DNA of 64,000 nucleotides from Siderastrea siderea (GCA_964030785.1 OZ034979.1:36878484-36942483), one strand, 5' to 3'; numbered from the stretch's first letter, positions 24,468 to 36,833 are shown. A program made the numbers and translations. The notes: generated by a model from the letters alone, not told the origin.

Positions 24468-24912
24468 CTGGAAAAAAGCAACTCTTGTTGTTAAATCTGA
24501 AGTAACCTCTGAGCATGTTGTTACAAATACTTTTTTCTTAGTCTTAATTGTTTTATGGTGGTAATAGCAAATTAGTAAATTAATTTAAATAGACAGTAGA
24601 AAACAAAATGATGCAAGTCTTCAAATCACATCAGCATCAAACAAAAAACAACACCAGTTTACAGCGTGCCAGAAGTGAGAGCTGACCGAGTAAATAAAAT
24701 ATGTCAAAATTTATCTGGAAGAAAAAAATTTAGGTCGTTAATAAAAACATCTTGCAGCTGCTTCTACAAGAAAGCACCACAAATATTTTCCAAAAAGCAC
24801 ATTTGACATAGATGATGAAATGAGCATCTAAAAGCCCATTTAAATTTCTACTGCCAGAATATGATAACATTTTGTTCTGCATGCTGCACACAGCTTTTAT
24901 AATCCTAATTTC

Positions 24913-25330
24913 TCACGACCGTAGAGAACCGTTTCCGATGCGGCCTACAGCTTGCAGGGTCTCGTCTCCCATGTTTTTTTTAGTTTTGTATTTTTTTACT
25001 CCCACACAATCTACAATCACGGTGCTTTTCCTTGACTGCACGGGAAAAATGAACACAGCATGAAATTCGAGTCACAGCAGCCTTCGATCGGCCAACAGAC
25101 TAGCCGAAACTCCACTGCTAGTTCGAAAGCCGTGTTACCGACAATGCTGCCGCGTTACCATACAAAAATAGCATCAATTAACGGCAAATTTTATAAAGAT
25201 ATTCGTGATATTTTTTTGGAAAGACGAAAAAAATGCTACGTACCTTGTTTTTCCACTTATCTGATGCCCACTCGCCATGTAATCGAATAAAACTTAGCGA
25301 ACCTCGCGACGGTTCTCGTGCTCAAAATCC
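24913..25330 (-). CDS. Possible two-exon minus-strand gene piece, unknown
   Basis: Exon a runs from about 25,330 down to 25,244, ending at AAG|GTACGT, with an open frame ...LHGEWASDKWKNK in phase 0. Exon b (25,035-24,913) starts after CCCGTGCAG, reads SRKSTVIVDCVGVKKYKTKK then NMGDETLQAVGRIGNGSLRS, and stops. The phases agree, but this frame has no ATG in exon a. The ATGs there (25,372 region, 25,284 region) open other frames that stop early. So the start is unsolved or an upstream exon is missing. Confidence 0.25.
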
Positions 25331-25544
25331 TCAACACGTTACACGACGCCATTAGTTCCCCACTCGACTGCATCTTCATTGTTTAGTGCTATTGTGTGCA
25401 AAGCCTTTTGGGAAAAGGGTCGTTTACGACCGAGAAAAGAGCTCAGAAATGACTAAATATAGTGTGCCCAGCTTTGTCGGCCATATTGACTTTTCTGATG
25501 ACGTCACCATATATCCAGTTCTGGTTATGGCCCGGACTGTTAGC

Positions 25545-25735
25545 AAGGGCTGTAGGAATCCAAAAAGAAAATTTGGGGTAACCACGCATTTTTCAGAGAT
25601 AATTGAGCCCAAATTTGGAAAGAAAATGTCATACCTTGCTATATATTTTAAAGCTATTTATAATGAAGGTTGCTTAATTATCAGTAAAAAACACGTTGTT
25701 CATCCAACTTTTCTTTTTGGATTCCAATAGCCCTT
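25545..25735. mobile_element. ~190-bp MITE with 32-bp TIRs
   Basis: The ends AAGGGCTGTAGGAATCCAAA and the complement of the right end (AAGGGCTATTGGAATCCAAA) match for about 32 bp with four differences. It begins directly after the TTAGC target duplication of the neighbouring 3.3-kb element. No target duplication of its own is evident. Confidence 0.65.
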
Positions 25736-26005
25736 GGTACGACTTGCTTTTCCCGCTAATCATAAACTGTGCAAAAGAACTTCTGTATTAGGAAGCACCG
25801 TCATTAATTTTAGAACTGGTTCGAGCTAATCCAGTAGGTGAATGACTTAAGGGTGGATTATACTTAAATCTTATGTTTTCCTAACGTTTCGGCCGTCTTT
25901 CTTAATTATCTCCTAGAGGTTTCGTTCAATCCAGAAATGCCGTGATAGGTGTGTAGTGCGAGCCCCCATAAATCAGTAAGAATTTTTGCGCAATTTTTAA
26001 TGCAT

Positions 26006-26075
26006 GCGTACACACACACACACACACACACACAAACAAAAAAAAAACAAAAAAAAAGAAAGAAAAGAAGAAAAG
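26006..26075. repeat. (AC)n microsatellite and A-rich tract
   Basis: ACACAC run from 26,009 to 26,033, followed by A/G-rich sequence. Confidence 0.9.
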
Positions 26076-27017
26076 TAAACGGGGAGCGGAGGAGGAGGTA
26101 TTTATGAATTGTAGGGAAATTGCAAATTATTTAGACGGTGGTGAAAATTAAATATAATTTCCCCTTAAACAGGCATCTTTTAATTTACTTCCAAACAATT
26201 TGGCAGCATCGACTCCAATCGATTGGCGCGTAGCAAAATCATGAAATTAAGACGTCGCTGATGCAAATTGCAAGTGCAGTTATACTGTGACTTCACAAAA
26301 CGTGTCATTCTGTGGTACAAAAATCAAAGCTTTTTTCTTAAACAGGGTTTGCAAGAACCAAAACGGGAATTGCCACAGTCTGGAACTGAATTCCTTGTAA
26401 GGTGTAGTCTTGTGTTTTTGCTTCTCTTGTATGTGTCAGCAAGCCTTTTGAATCGAAAAAAGTAAAACTTAAATCCGTGATTTTCATTTCAACTCTTTTC
26501 GTTCGTTATCTGCTTATAACGCCTTGTCGGCGCCTTTGTGTTAAACCTAATAACTTAAAGTTAAAAAAATTCTCGTTATCAAATTCTGTATTTTTAACCT
26601 CTGAAACGTTTTCACCTTTAACGGCTGTATTGTTGAAATGCGGTTTGATTTTATCATCTATTTACAATAACCACTCCAAGGAGGCACGAATTTGCTTATC
26701 ACCCAAAAAAATATCCACCGCTTTCCCAGAAGTCACATAAATTTAATTTAAAAACCTCTGGTCTAATTTACGTATTTTTTTTCGGTGCATATACCGAACA
26801 AACTGTATCATGCAGTCTGTCGTTAAAAGGAGACAGATTTACGTGGATTGGTTTGCTCGAAACAAGATGTTTTTGTCAGCCCCGATAAGGAAATTGCACT
26901 AAATGCTTTTTAGCGCAACACATAGCATGTCAACCGCAATAAGACCAGAAAACCTTCCATATACTTTTATCCAAAACATTCTCAGTTTTATTTGGTCAAC
27001 GATAATTACGTGAAACA

Positions 27018-27125
27018 GGGTATACAAATATAGATAATAAATAAATAAATAAACAAATAAATAAATAAAAATGTCAAGATCATTTGTTTATTTGTTTATT
27101 TATTTTTTTATTTGTTTATTCATTA
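27018..27125. repeat. (TAAA)n hairpin insertion in U3
   Basis: A (TAAA/CAAA)n stretch is followed by its own inverted copy (ATTTGTTTATTTGTTTATTT). It lies between two copies of CAACGATAATT (26,998; 27,127), while the other units have this word once, so it looks like an insertion with an 11-bp target duplication. Confidence 0.65.
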
Positions 27126-28044
27126 TCAACGATAATTCTTTGAAAAATTGGTGGTCACGGAATAGCAGTTTTTTCTTAAGAGAGTTTAAAGTTTTGCAAT
27201 AATAATAGGTAGCGTTTCTGTGAAAAGAATTACCAATTTCTACAACCCGTGGGCGTTTTCAATTGCTTCGAAACTTTCGTGCTTTAGTGCCAGTGCATGA
27301 ACCTGTTTCAAAACTGGACTTATCTATCACATCAGGGCTACAATTAACCATGACCTTGCTGTTTTTTCGAAACTTATTAGTTTACAGCCTGCAGCTCTAG
27401 TTGTCACATACTGAATAATAGGAATCAGTAAACTTTTCAAGTAATAAAATTTTTTTATCAAGCTTTTCTTTTCTTCTACCGTCTTGTGTACTTGAATAAA
27501 GGGACACAATTGTCGGCAAGAAGAGAACAAAAGTCAAGATTACTTCAGGTGCGCTTTCACTCATTTGTTGTGTCTTTCGGGTCCAAGACATTTTATCTCA
27601 CGAAGCAGTGTTCTCTTTCTACGCGAAGTAACTTTACGGCATTAACCTAATTGCTTTCACATAGAGGAAAATACCAATGCTTGTTACTCATATATAGTTA
27701 ACAAGCATTCTGTTGTAAAGATCTCTCAAAAGATTCAAGTTTCCCCACTTCGAAAATTATCACACAACACCCTCTGAGTCCAAAAGTCATGTCTACGTAC
27801 GTACATCCACACCGAAACATATATCACTCGCAGCTGAATGAAAAACTCACAAAACACAACCAATAAAACATAAGAGAAAACAACATTTTTGACTGAATTA
27901 AGAGCAAATCTTACAACTCGACAAACAAAAAAAGGGAACCATCATGTTTTGCTGGCATTGCTTTAGGGGTGCTCACTTGAAATCGTTTAATTTAAGTGAG
28001 GATTTCCTTTATTACACGCCTTAGATCAACGAAATTTTACTAAC

Positions 28045-28150
28045 CTTGCGGTTGTTGAATCAAGACGGTCGCTTCGGAAGCCACAAGCAGGAAATATGAG
28101 CAAATAGTGAACGAAGCAGAAAGTGCTAGCATAACACTCGAGGTTTTCAT
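28045..28150 (-). CDS. Signal-peptide first exon, unit U3
   Basis: ATG at 28,148-28,150 (minus), 35 codons plus one base: MKTSSVMLALSASFTICSYF, then LLVASEATVLIQQPQ. The same signal-peptide pattern and phase-1 donor AAG|GTTAGT as the other four copies. It lies furthest upstream in copy I, about 19 kb from the terminal exon at 8,040-8,731. It could be an alternative first exon, or the surviving start of a gene whose other exons were lost. Confidence 0.62.
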
Positions 28151-28489
28151 TTTGAAACGTTGGTAAAATGCAACGTTGTTTTAAGGTTTTATGTTGGTAT
28201 AAACAAGCCAAGTGTCTGTAGCAGGAGTAGGTCTTCTCGCCTCGAGCTTCGACACCGAAACTGATTCGTTTACACTGCTACCAGGGACTTGATTGCAGTG
28301 ATTGTTTGATTGACAACGTACCTTAGTTATGGTCTATCTGTCTCATGACATTATGAGATATATAAAGAGTATAGTTTCCTTGTAATGGGGTCTGTGGACT
28401 CTCAATCACAAGGGTAGATCTAGAGGAGAGCGCCGTGTTAAGTGATAACTTATTCTTATTTCCTGAATGAGTCTGGCTACGTCAATTGC

Positions 28490-29220
28490 AACATATGTTG
28501 TTAGTTTAACTTACACGAGCTCGCTCCTTTTAGGGGCAATAAAGACAGTCATCTCTTTCTTGATATTACTCAGTTATTTCACTGGAGTACTATCGTAAGC
28601 AAAAATGTTGCTCATTTTTTGCTATCAATAAAAATAGTCGTGCAGTTAGATCTTTTATGATCTTGGCTGACCTGAAATCCCTTGAGTTATTCAGATTTCT
28701 CAGCTTCCAAAAAAAAAAGCTAACCCTCTTATAACTTTCTTAATCTTAGCATTTTGAGTTGCAGACACACTTGTCATGAATTAGTGTAACATGTCGTTAG
28801 GGTTTGGTCAAGTTCCGTTATGAAAATCCATGTTAGTATAATAGATTTCTACCTGCAGGGAAATAATTACTTTTGCGTCTTCAGGACTGGAACTTCGACG
28901 TATAACTTTTCTTATTTTCTGTGAAACGCCTTATGGTAGTACTATGCTGTACCGGCTGCAAGAGGAGAATTAATTGAAAATAGCTAACATGTTTTTTCAC
29001 TCGATTCAGTGGCAGACAACTTTGATAAGTAGGAGCCATCCAACTCCATATCTTATCATTTTATTTGATTTAAATGGTCCGACTAACTTGGTTGTCGAAC
29101 TGATTTCCGACCGGAAAATCGATTTTCCGGGGGATAAATAACTTGTCATTGCTTTTCAGCTCCTATCAAGCAATATCGCTTAAGCACAAGATTGACGAAT
29201 TTGTAACCTCTCCAGTTGGA
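28490..29220. other. Gene-free stretch between U3 and the satellite
   Basis: Matches 46,345-47,490 in copy II apart from the foldback inserted there. No supportable feature. Confidence 0.5.
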
Positions 29221-30000
29221 AACACCTTGTTTAGTACAGCATAATAACCAAGAAAGGACTGCTCAGTAGCTTTCATTTAAATGGACATGTCTTGAATTTC
29301 ATCCATAGACTCAAATTTAAGTTAGAATCACCTTGTACACCGTAATACACAGCCCCACACTGAAAGTACTGCTCAGTAGCTTTCATTTGACTGGACACGC
29401 TTTGGTATTTCATCCACAAACTCAAAATTTAGAACATTGTACTGCGCGATAAACAGTACCACATGAAAGTACAGCTAAGTAGTTTTCATTTGAATGGTCA
29501 CACTTAATTAAAGTTTTATCTACAGACTCAAAAGATAGAACCACCTTGTAAAGCTTGATAAACAGTACCACAGGAAAGTGCAGCTAGGTGGCTTTCATTT
29601 GAATGGTCACACTTTAGGATTTCATCCACAGACTCAAAACTTAGAACCACCTTGTCAAGTATAATAAACAACACCCCAGGAAAGTAATGCTCAGTAGCCA
29701 TCATTTCATGGTCGTACTGAAGGATTTTATTGACAGATTCAAAAAGTAGAATCGTCTTGTCGAGCATAATAAATAGCACCATAGGAAAGTACTACTCAAT
29801 AGCTTTTATTTCAATGGTTACTTGAATCAGTAGGAGGATTTCAGTGATCCACAGAGTCACTGAAATGTGAGAACCACAGTTCCATTTTTTTCATTTGAAC
29901 GCCGTGAACTGATTACATTTGAAAATTTCAGCCAAAAACCCATATGTAACTGACCTTGTACAGCATAATCAACGGTTCCACAGCTAAATGCTATTCAGCT
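29220..30000. repeat. ~105-bp satellite array at the duplication junction
   Basis: Six to seven diverged units with spacing about 103-111 bp, marked by CTTGT..AGCATAATAAACAG (29,226; 29,333; 29,436; 29,547; 29,650; 29,755; 29,956) and TCAGTAGCTTTCATTTGAATGG. The last unit is interrupted by the GATTTCAGTGATCC palindrome region that also opens the window. Confidence 0.85.
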
Positions 30001-31387
30001 TTCATACACGTTGATTCATTCCTCAGATCCTGAAACACACGTCAGGTATCGATATGTGAGCCTATACCAGTTGGCACTGATTTTAGGAATTTCCCTACAG
30101 AGTCGATTTTTTTTTCTTTAAACTTTTGTCAGGGGCACCCAACGAGAAAATTTGCGCAAAATAATTAAATTACCCTTTTCTACTTTCTTAGATTGTTTCA
30201 GGTCTTTTTGAAGGCATATTTGTGTAAGCTAACACAGATTGATCTGTTCGGAGTTGTAAGCTGAAAATTTAGGCTGCAGAAAATTTTAGGAACAGCACCT
30301 TCCTTTGGCTTATATATGTTTCTGTACATCATGTTCATCACATGAGTTTCTCCTTGCAACTTTATAACCGTGTAACCTTTGCATCATCCCACTGAATTAA
30401 GAAAATACAACTCTACTTTTGTGGCTTCAAGTCCTCGAGTTTAATTCCCGTAAAAATCTAGCTCTGAAGAGGCTATTTTAATAAAGGTTACTAGCTCATT
30501 ACGTATAAATGTTAATGCAAGACATTCTTCTATCAAATTTTATCGAAGCTTGCTCGGATCTGCAATTTGGATCTTTAGACTGCAGATATGTGTTTTGATA
30601 GTAAACATTACATGATGACAGCTGTAAACTCATTTTATAGGCGAGTATACAATTATTCGATCTCAGTCGAAACATGGCATGATAAAGCGAATCACAGCCA
30701 GGCGAGCCAAACACTTTGAAAAACACGCGACTGTTTACTGCGGTATACGGTAACAATCGGTTAAAAAACCCTGAAAAACCTGTTCAAACAGCATTTTAAA
30801 AGTCCGCACATGCCGCGGGCGGCTTATCATGTTTTCACGCACTAGGCACTACTTTAATTATTTCCTACACTAGAGCAGGTCAGATGGTTACACTTTTTCC
30901 CACACTTAGCATGGGACCACGCGTTGTATGATTCTAGTTTTGCTTCAAGTTCTGATTGGCTTCATTGCCTTGTTTGTGTTAGTCGTCATTGGGCAAGTGC
31001 AGACTATTCTGGTTTGATTTTATCACAGTTATTGGGAAATCACTCCATTTTAAATCAATGTGACTTTTTCTGTTAGCTCTCTGTTTGTGAACTGTCTCAG
31101 CCAATAAACCTCGTGTACTCGCCACCAGACATTGCTAGTCATTTTCGCTCCGTCGGTAACTCCAAAAAGATGCCACAAAACAACACCAACAGACGAAAAA
31201 GCATAAAGGAGACCATACAACTCATGGATACATAGGTAAAGGGTACTAGAACTGTACACTATTAAAAAATGGCGTTCCAAGCCAATAAATGAACGTGATA
31301 ATAAGTCATCCAGACAAAATAAGGACGACTTCTTTACAAACCGAGGAGATCCCCAACAAGAGCAGAAAAGTTAAATGCTGTTAATGT

Positions 31388-31600
31388 TTGGAACACGGTT
31401 TAAAATGTTCCGCAGACGATTGCGCTACCATAAAGGCTATGGTTTCTAATAGAAGCAAAGATTTTAGCACGTATGGTATTCATAACGCAAAGTTCAAGTT
31501 CAAACGGATTGAATTGGTTGCCATAGTTGGAAAAGGCAAAGCGAGAGAAACCACATTACTACATCCCCTGAGCGGACGAATAGTGTGTGGATGCAGGCAG
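31388..31600 (+). pseudogene. ABC-transporter-like exon fragment (copy II)
   Basis: Open plus frame of about 70 codons ending in phase 0 at CAG|GTAAGG (donor at 31,601). Its C-terminal part resembles the ATP-binding P-loop of ABCG transporters (ELVAIVG...TTLLHPLSGRI), but the glycine-rich loop reads GKGKARETT, with glutamate where the catalytic lysine should be. The upstream part is cysteine-rich. A TAA lies just upstream in frame at about 31,382, and no acceptor fits. Most likely a decayed exon; the ABC identity is an inference from one motif. Confidence 0.35.
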
Positions 31601-31920
31601 GTAAGGGTGTAGTGAAATGCAATAAGTTGCCATGGCGACCTCGTCTGCAAAGCACATAGCCGAGTAGCCTGCGAATACAACCCCCTCTCATCGCTCCCGG
31701 CCGCTAGGGGCACTGTATTCGCAGGCTAATAGCCGAGGGAACATGATTTTTGTTAGGCCAAATTCGTTTTATGGAATTACGCCAGTAAGTTAAGTCTGTG
31801 TGTGAGTTTCGTTGCACCGTGGATGTTTGCCTGTTTGAATGGCATCTGAGAGACACTCGGGACTAGCAGGACTCATGTGACTAGCTTAGAGAAAAGGTTC
31901 AAGGGAACTCCGAAAACTTA

Positions 31921-33002
31921 AGAGCAGCTCTCTGTAACTTTCACCTAGGACCATGCAAGATAGAAAAATCGAAAATTGCCAAACTTTGTCACAATAAAGG
32001 CCTTCCCAAACCATTTATAAAAATATAAGTTTTAATTTATTCCGGTAGATATTTTACCGTTACGGCGACTTTATCATTCCGATGGCTCGGGAGCGAGTAA
32101 AAACGACTTGAAAGTGTCACTTAAATCAACCGCTCGTCTTGAATTGTGAAGACAGAAATATCAATATCAAAGCCATGTAGTATAAGTAGGATATTCCCTT
32201 GTCATATGTGCTTTGTCAAATTTGAATTCGATCGAGTCCAGAATTTTTGAGAGATTTTTAAAATTTAACCGTTTCGAGCGGCATAGTCGCACGCTAAAAA
32301 ATGTTGAAATTCAGGACCAAAAAAAGCACTCTGGTATATGGCTTTCGCAGGTGAGACTACACTTGTTGGAATAAGCAATCCTTCCTCTACGATTTGATGA
32401 AAAAAATTTTTTGGGTAAATGAAATGGTAAATTTTGGGAGCGCTTTAACTACACCCTATTTTCCAAGCGAAGACGACCTTTTGACCTTGACAGGCGGGGA
32501 AGTAATGACCAGCGTTTTCAAATAACACGCGCTAATTCCATTTTTTAGAGAAAAGTTTCAAAATGTTTGGCACTTACCAATTAATTGAACCTCAATTAAG
32601 AAAAAAAGATTCCTGCACCTTCAAAAAAGACTTCAACTTTAAGGTTGAGTTTACTTCATAGCCTAAGACAGTATTTTGTTAAAAAATTGACTCTTGAAAG
32701 AATAAAAAAATATTCAGATTGACGGGGGCTTGGAAGGGTACTTTTGTTTCGTAAATGACCTTCGGAATTTGCCAAATCTGAAAATTTATTGTGTTTTTGG
32801 GTCTTTGTACCTACGATTGAGTATTTGCTACGTTTGTCGGATAAAACGTGCACTATTACCTTCACGGTGCTCGACATTCTCTTCATTTCAGTATTGCCGT
32901 GAAAAAGAAAGTGTAAATTTAAGCTTGACATCAACAAAACACATTTTAAGGTTGTTTGAATCATTTAAAAAGGGAAAAGGAGAAAAGGTAGACAACAAAT
33001 CT

Positions 33003-33004
<2 letters not shown>
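31921..33004. other. Copy II-specific stretch without supportable genes
   Basis: Replaces copy I 2,429-6,730. The longest frames (32,656-32,964 minus; 32,730-33,152 plus) overlap each other and show no motif. 33,044-33,215 recurs at 58,190-58,362. Confidence 0.4.

Positions 33005-33038
<34 letters not shown>
33005..33038. repeat. (GA)n microsatellite
   Basis: About 16 GA units. Confidence 0.95.
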
Positions 33039-33989
33039 AATGGGGAAAATCCAGTTTTTAAACTAAAACTTAAACTTTCCCAAACAGTTACTTGTGCCGA
33101 GATTTTATTTGTGTTTTGCATTGAGAATTTGCTGAGAAATACATGTAGATAGGGCTTCATTTGATTTACTTTGGCTGTTTCAACGACGAAGGGAGAAGCG
33201 TGTATAATTTTCTTGTTAAACATGTACTCTTTTTGGGAGAGGTATATTTTTGTTTTTCCACCAGCCCTCCCATATAGCCATTTATGAATACCGTTTCAAT
33301 GGAATTTTCATTTCATCCCTTCAATTAGAAAAATGGCCATTTGAATCCAAGAGGTCCCCTAAGACGAAATACACAACGCAAATTGCGGTGAAATTCAATT
33401 TTAATTTTAACGGGCATAATGTCACTGCAACTATCATGTATTATCACTACTTCTTTACTTAGAATGCCCTATGTTTCTGCTAAGAGATACCATACCCTAA
33501 GTGCCTATGTTTTACTTTCTGTGGAAAAGAGTAGTGAAAGTGAATTACCGTGGAGCTGGTAAAACGTGGAGCACAGCTCTCAAAGTTTTTGCTAACACGA
33601 ATCAAAATTAGTTTTGCCTGCTTCATTTTATGACAGTTATTTACACCCAAATCACGTTAACTTGACTTTCACGAACTTGGACGGTTTTGAGTTTCGCTCG
33701 ACTGTTCGAGTTATCGACATCCCTCTGTAGCGAGGAAAACTGTCAATATTTTGCAATTTCCTTTTGATTTCAGCACCGTTAGACTTCAAAACAAAACAAC
33801 AAGAAGGACAAGGAATCTCGATAACTCGTAGTGGATCAGAACTAAGCTTAATACAACAAGTATCATCTTTTGCAAGAAAAATGTTATACAGGAATAGAAT
33901 GAATGTAACGATGCAAAGAAGTTTCAAAGACCAAATCTGTATCTGTAAATGGTAGCTTTATCTCGCTCTGGCTGTAAACTCACAGTTAT

Positions 33990-34095
33990 ATAGCCCCCCT
34001 TCCCCCCCGGTTATAAGCCCTCCAGATTATAGGCCCATCCACCTGTCAACAAAAATGATATTCCGATTATAAACCCCCGGATATACGCCCCTCTC
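33990..34095. repeat. Degenerate tandem repeat, GATTATARGCCC type (copy II)
   Basis: Copy II counterpart of 7,495-7,620, with the same unit order. Confidence 0.6.
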
Positions 34096-34519
34096 CATTT
34101 ATCCTGGTTACTTTAACATAATTACTTTCATAAAACAAAGGACAACTTCAAATTGAAAATTAGGATGGTATAATGCAAGTAGAGAGCGGAACAATACTGA
34201 TGTTCCAAATAGTATTGAACTAAATTTGTTTCAAATAACGGTATTGAACTAACTTCAAGCAAACAGCAAACAACCGGAACCGATGTTCCAAATTTTAATC
34301 GTGTATTCCGCCACCTAAGTTGCTAAGGCCCAACTTTAAACGTCAAAACTGTGGCAATGGGAGCGCTTGACGAGCAGGAAAATGTACCTGTGAGCAAATT
34401 TTTGCATTATATTTTCGAATCAGAGCAACTTTGTTTCATTATCTAGCAATTTTTGAGTAATTTTTAAACTCATTTTTTGAGAAAATTTTCAGCATTTTTG
34501 TAGTACAGTCTGTAGACAC

Positions 34520-35229
34520 CTACTGTTTAGATTCAGCTTGAAATACGACAGAGGCAGACCGCTGGCCGGTTTTGTTCACTGCAGGCGAAATCAGAAGCTT
34601 TCCACGTCTCCTCTGTCGTACAAAGTATCCCGTTAAACAAATCAGCGCTGCCAATAACAAGCCACTCATGACAGCGATCAAAACGCTGTGTTCAGAGACG
34701 GCAGAAGAAGAATTCCTTTTGTTGTCTTTATGGAGCTTTTGAGCTTCTTCTGCGTGGGGGACGGGCCTAGTCGACTCAGTAGTGTTCGACGGCAAAGTGG
34801 CTCTTTTAGTTCCATTTTCTTCGTCGCGAATATTTGCCATCACCTCATGAAGAAAACTACCTGTTTCTTCTTCGCCAGGAGTATTCTTGCCCGTGTTATT
34901 TAGAGCCAGCGGCAGTGATGATGATGGTCGCGTGCGGCGATGGCTGTTGGAAAGTTTTGGAAAGCCCATGTGATCTAGCTCAACAGCACTTCTGTTGCCT
35001 TTTAGCTTTTCCTGTTGAACTTCTGTCAGTCCAGTTGTGTTATACCTCATGGAGGATCCAGTGGGCCTCACGGTCCTTGGTCGACTAAAGAATTGACGCT
35101 TGGAGGTTGTAGTTTTCGGAGTAGGGGGAGCAGTCGTGTTTGAATTCTGTGTTTTGGTTAGATTGGTCGAGGTTTGATTACTGGAGATATGTCGCTGAAT
35201 TCGACGCTCGTGATAGACTGGCCAAGGCG
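34520..35229 (-). CDS. Terminal exon of a single-pass membrane protein (copy II)
   Basis: Paralogue of 8,040-8,731, also entered in phase 1 (TTATTTTAG, then CG completing an Ala codon) and ending in TAG. It encodes about 235 residues with the same layout: Ser/Thr/Pro-rich ectodomain, membrane helix VLIAVMSGLLLAALICLTGYF, basic RQRRRGK and a short tail. It has six extra residues (RATLPS) after ENGTK. The only length change is a multiple of three and most base differences are mild, which suggests coding constraint since duplication. Candidate first exons upstream are 40,914-41,019 and 45,883-45,970. The repertoire of internal exons, if any, is unknown. Confidence 0.72.
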
Positions 35230-35699
35230 CTAAAATAACAATCAGGTAATTGCCATGTAAACATGGTTATCTGTATCTTTTCACTCTATAAGGAAAAATT
35301 CACTTCAAAATAACACCACACCACACTGCAAATTCAGAAGATCACATTCAGCTCCAAAATACCAAATTAGCCCTTATCCCCTACAGCTAATTCGAACCTT
35401 TGTGGAGCTATTTCGGTCTCAGCTGGGGTAAAGAGACCCCACTAAAAACTGAGGGCACACAATTGGACCCAATTTGGCCCTTTGGTGCCGGTCTAGCCAC
35501 TGAAAATAGGACTACTGTGGCCTTAATTAGGAGAGCCAAGTGAACCCCTCCAAATGGTACTGTATTTTACTCGCTTAAACGGCCCCATGTTTGGGGTTAA
35601 AACAGAACTTATGAATTAGAGTGAAGACCGGACCTCAAACGAGTTTTTGTGTCACGACCAATTTAGAGCATAACTTCTTCCCCTGCATGATCGACATAC

Positions 35700-35900
35700 T
35701 AATCCATTGTAATGATAGTCCGAGAACATGGATGTACACATGACTACGGCTGGATGAAGATAGACAGCGCAGAGCAAAGCTTCTTTGCTCAAAACTGGTC
35801 TAAGATAATAAAATATCTGCAGAGACCACATGGCAGGACTCGAATTAAGGACCTACAAATGGAAAGTCTCGCGCGTTTAACACGGAGCACTGCTTCTCTT
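35700..35900 (-). repeat. Possible tRNA-derived SINE fragment (copy II)
   Basis: Counterpart of 9,240-9,440 with small indels in the TTCGAGTCC-like region. Same caution applies. Confidence 0.28.
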
Positions 35901-36013
35901 GACCCAGAATGCCAGGCGCGTAACGCGAAGAGCTGAAGTGTTCAGCTCTCCTCGCCTTTGATCCCCCCCCCTCCTTTTGTCCCTTCGCCTCAGTCTCCTC
36001 TCCTGTTTTCTCA

Positions 36014-36118
36014 TTCACTTGACTCCAAAGATGACTTCCGCTTAGGTTATTGAAACGTCAGTCAGTGTTATCACAAACAGACAGTCCTTCTCAGTCATTC
36101 TGGTTATTGGAACATGCT
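36014..36118. mobile_element. ~105-bp insertion in copy II with GAAACGTCAGTC motif
   Basis: Absent from copy I, which joins at about 9,556. Contains AAGATGACTTCCGC, then TTATTGAAACGTCAGTCAGT and CAGTCCTTCTCAG. This word order recalls a dispersed cnidarian repeat (memory, unverified) and shares GAAACGTC with the 37,849 element. Confidence 0.45.
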
Positions 36119-36833
36119 GCAAACCGTAATTCTGATCTGTTCTACGTTTTTCCCTAGAAGGTTAGAGAAGCCTGAATAAAAGGCCACCTGCCACATATAT
36201 GACAACCCAAAACTAAATCTTTTAAAAACGGGACAGGATAAGTGGTTGTGATCGATTAAACACACGCGACCGAAGCATAATTGCAAACAAAAATAGTAGC
36301 TCTATAGTTCCAAGGATAAATAAACAAACGTGTAACATCGATTATCCTCTTATTTTGTGTGGATTCGGGTTAACTGAACTGGAGATTGCAAAGATTTTGC
36401 AAAGACGATAAACTGATACCCTGTGAGGATTTCGTAACCACAGGTTTTATCTCGTTCAGTCGCAAATTAACTGAAAAATATTGACTGCGAACTTAATGAC
36501 CTAATAATAATTTAAAGACTAAACCGACGGATAAAAAATAAACATTTACGCAAAGTGAAACTTTTAGCAGTGTTGTAGCTATGGCTGAAACTTGTCATAA
36601 AAAACGCAAAACCGTTAGCCCTTACGATCTAAGGCCTGTCGAGTTTGCTACTTGACTACCGCCCCCTACTACAATTTTGATAATGCAAGATGAATTCCTC
36701 TTTGGCCGATGTTGTGGCTTTTATGACGCGTAGGCTCAAATGCCGTCATTCTAAAAAGAGCCGAGAGTAATATTTTATTTCCTCCTTTAATTTTGGGGGC
36801 AGACAAAGAGTTCGTACGGACACCGGCAGTGCT

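Larger units (their letters stand above)
22195..25539. mobile_element. 3.3-kb TIR element with 5-bp target duplications
   Basis: Ends are inverted copies of CAGTCCGGGCCATAACCAGA (about 28 bp in all, continuing ACTGGATAT). TTAGC lies immediately outside both ends (22,190-22,194; 25,540-25,544), fitting a 5-bp target-site duplication. The interior has possible exons on both strands (23,319-23,444 plus; 24,395-24,467, 24,913-25,035 and about 25,244-25,330 minus). No transposase domain is recognised. The host unit U3 continues on either side, and the other units lack this DNA. The CAG terminus recalls hAT ends, but 5-bp duplications are unusual for that family, so I leave the superfamily open. 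Confidence 0.6.
20937..28480. repeat. Repeat unit U3, interrupted
   Basis: 20,937-21,150 and 25,845-28,480 together match U1'/U2 in order and end in the signal exon at 28,045. The 4.7 kb between them is absent from the other units. This unit has no counterpart in copy II. Confidence 0.75.
1..29815. repeat. Segmental duplication, copy I
   Basis: Bases 1-2,428 match 29,816-31,920. Bases 6,731-10,240 match 33,219-36,833. Bases 10,240-13,700 match 38,283-41,280, 13,890-19,165 match 41,275-46,205, and 28,450-29,180 match 46,320-47,490. All matches are collinear, same strand and only a few percent divergent by eye. The right edge falls at the end of a ~105-bp satellite array and the window starts inside the last unit of an equivalent array, so unequal exchange between satellites is a plausible origin (inference). 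Copy I alone holds unit U3 and the 21,150-25,845 insertion. Confidence 0.9.

Noticed and set aside
27327..27591. Minus frames resembling a second membrane helix, also at 45,259-45,480
   Set aside because: The equivalent region in U1 and U2 is out of frame with stops, and no splice sites are shared, so it is not an exon.
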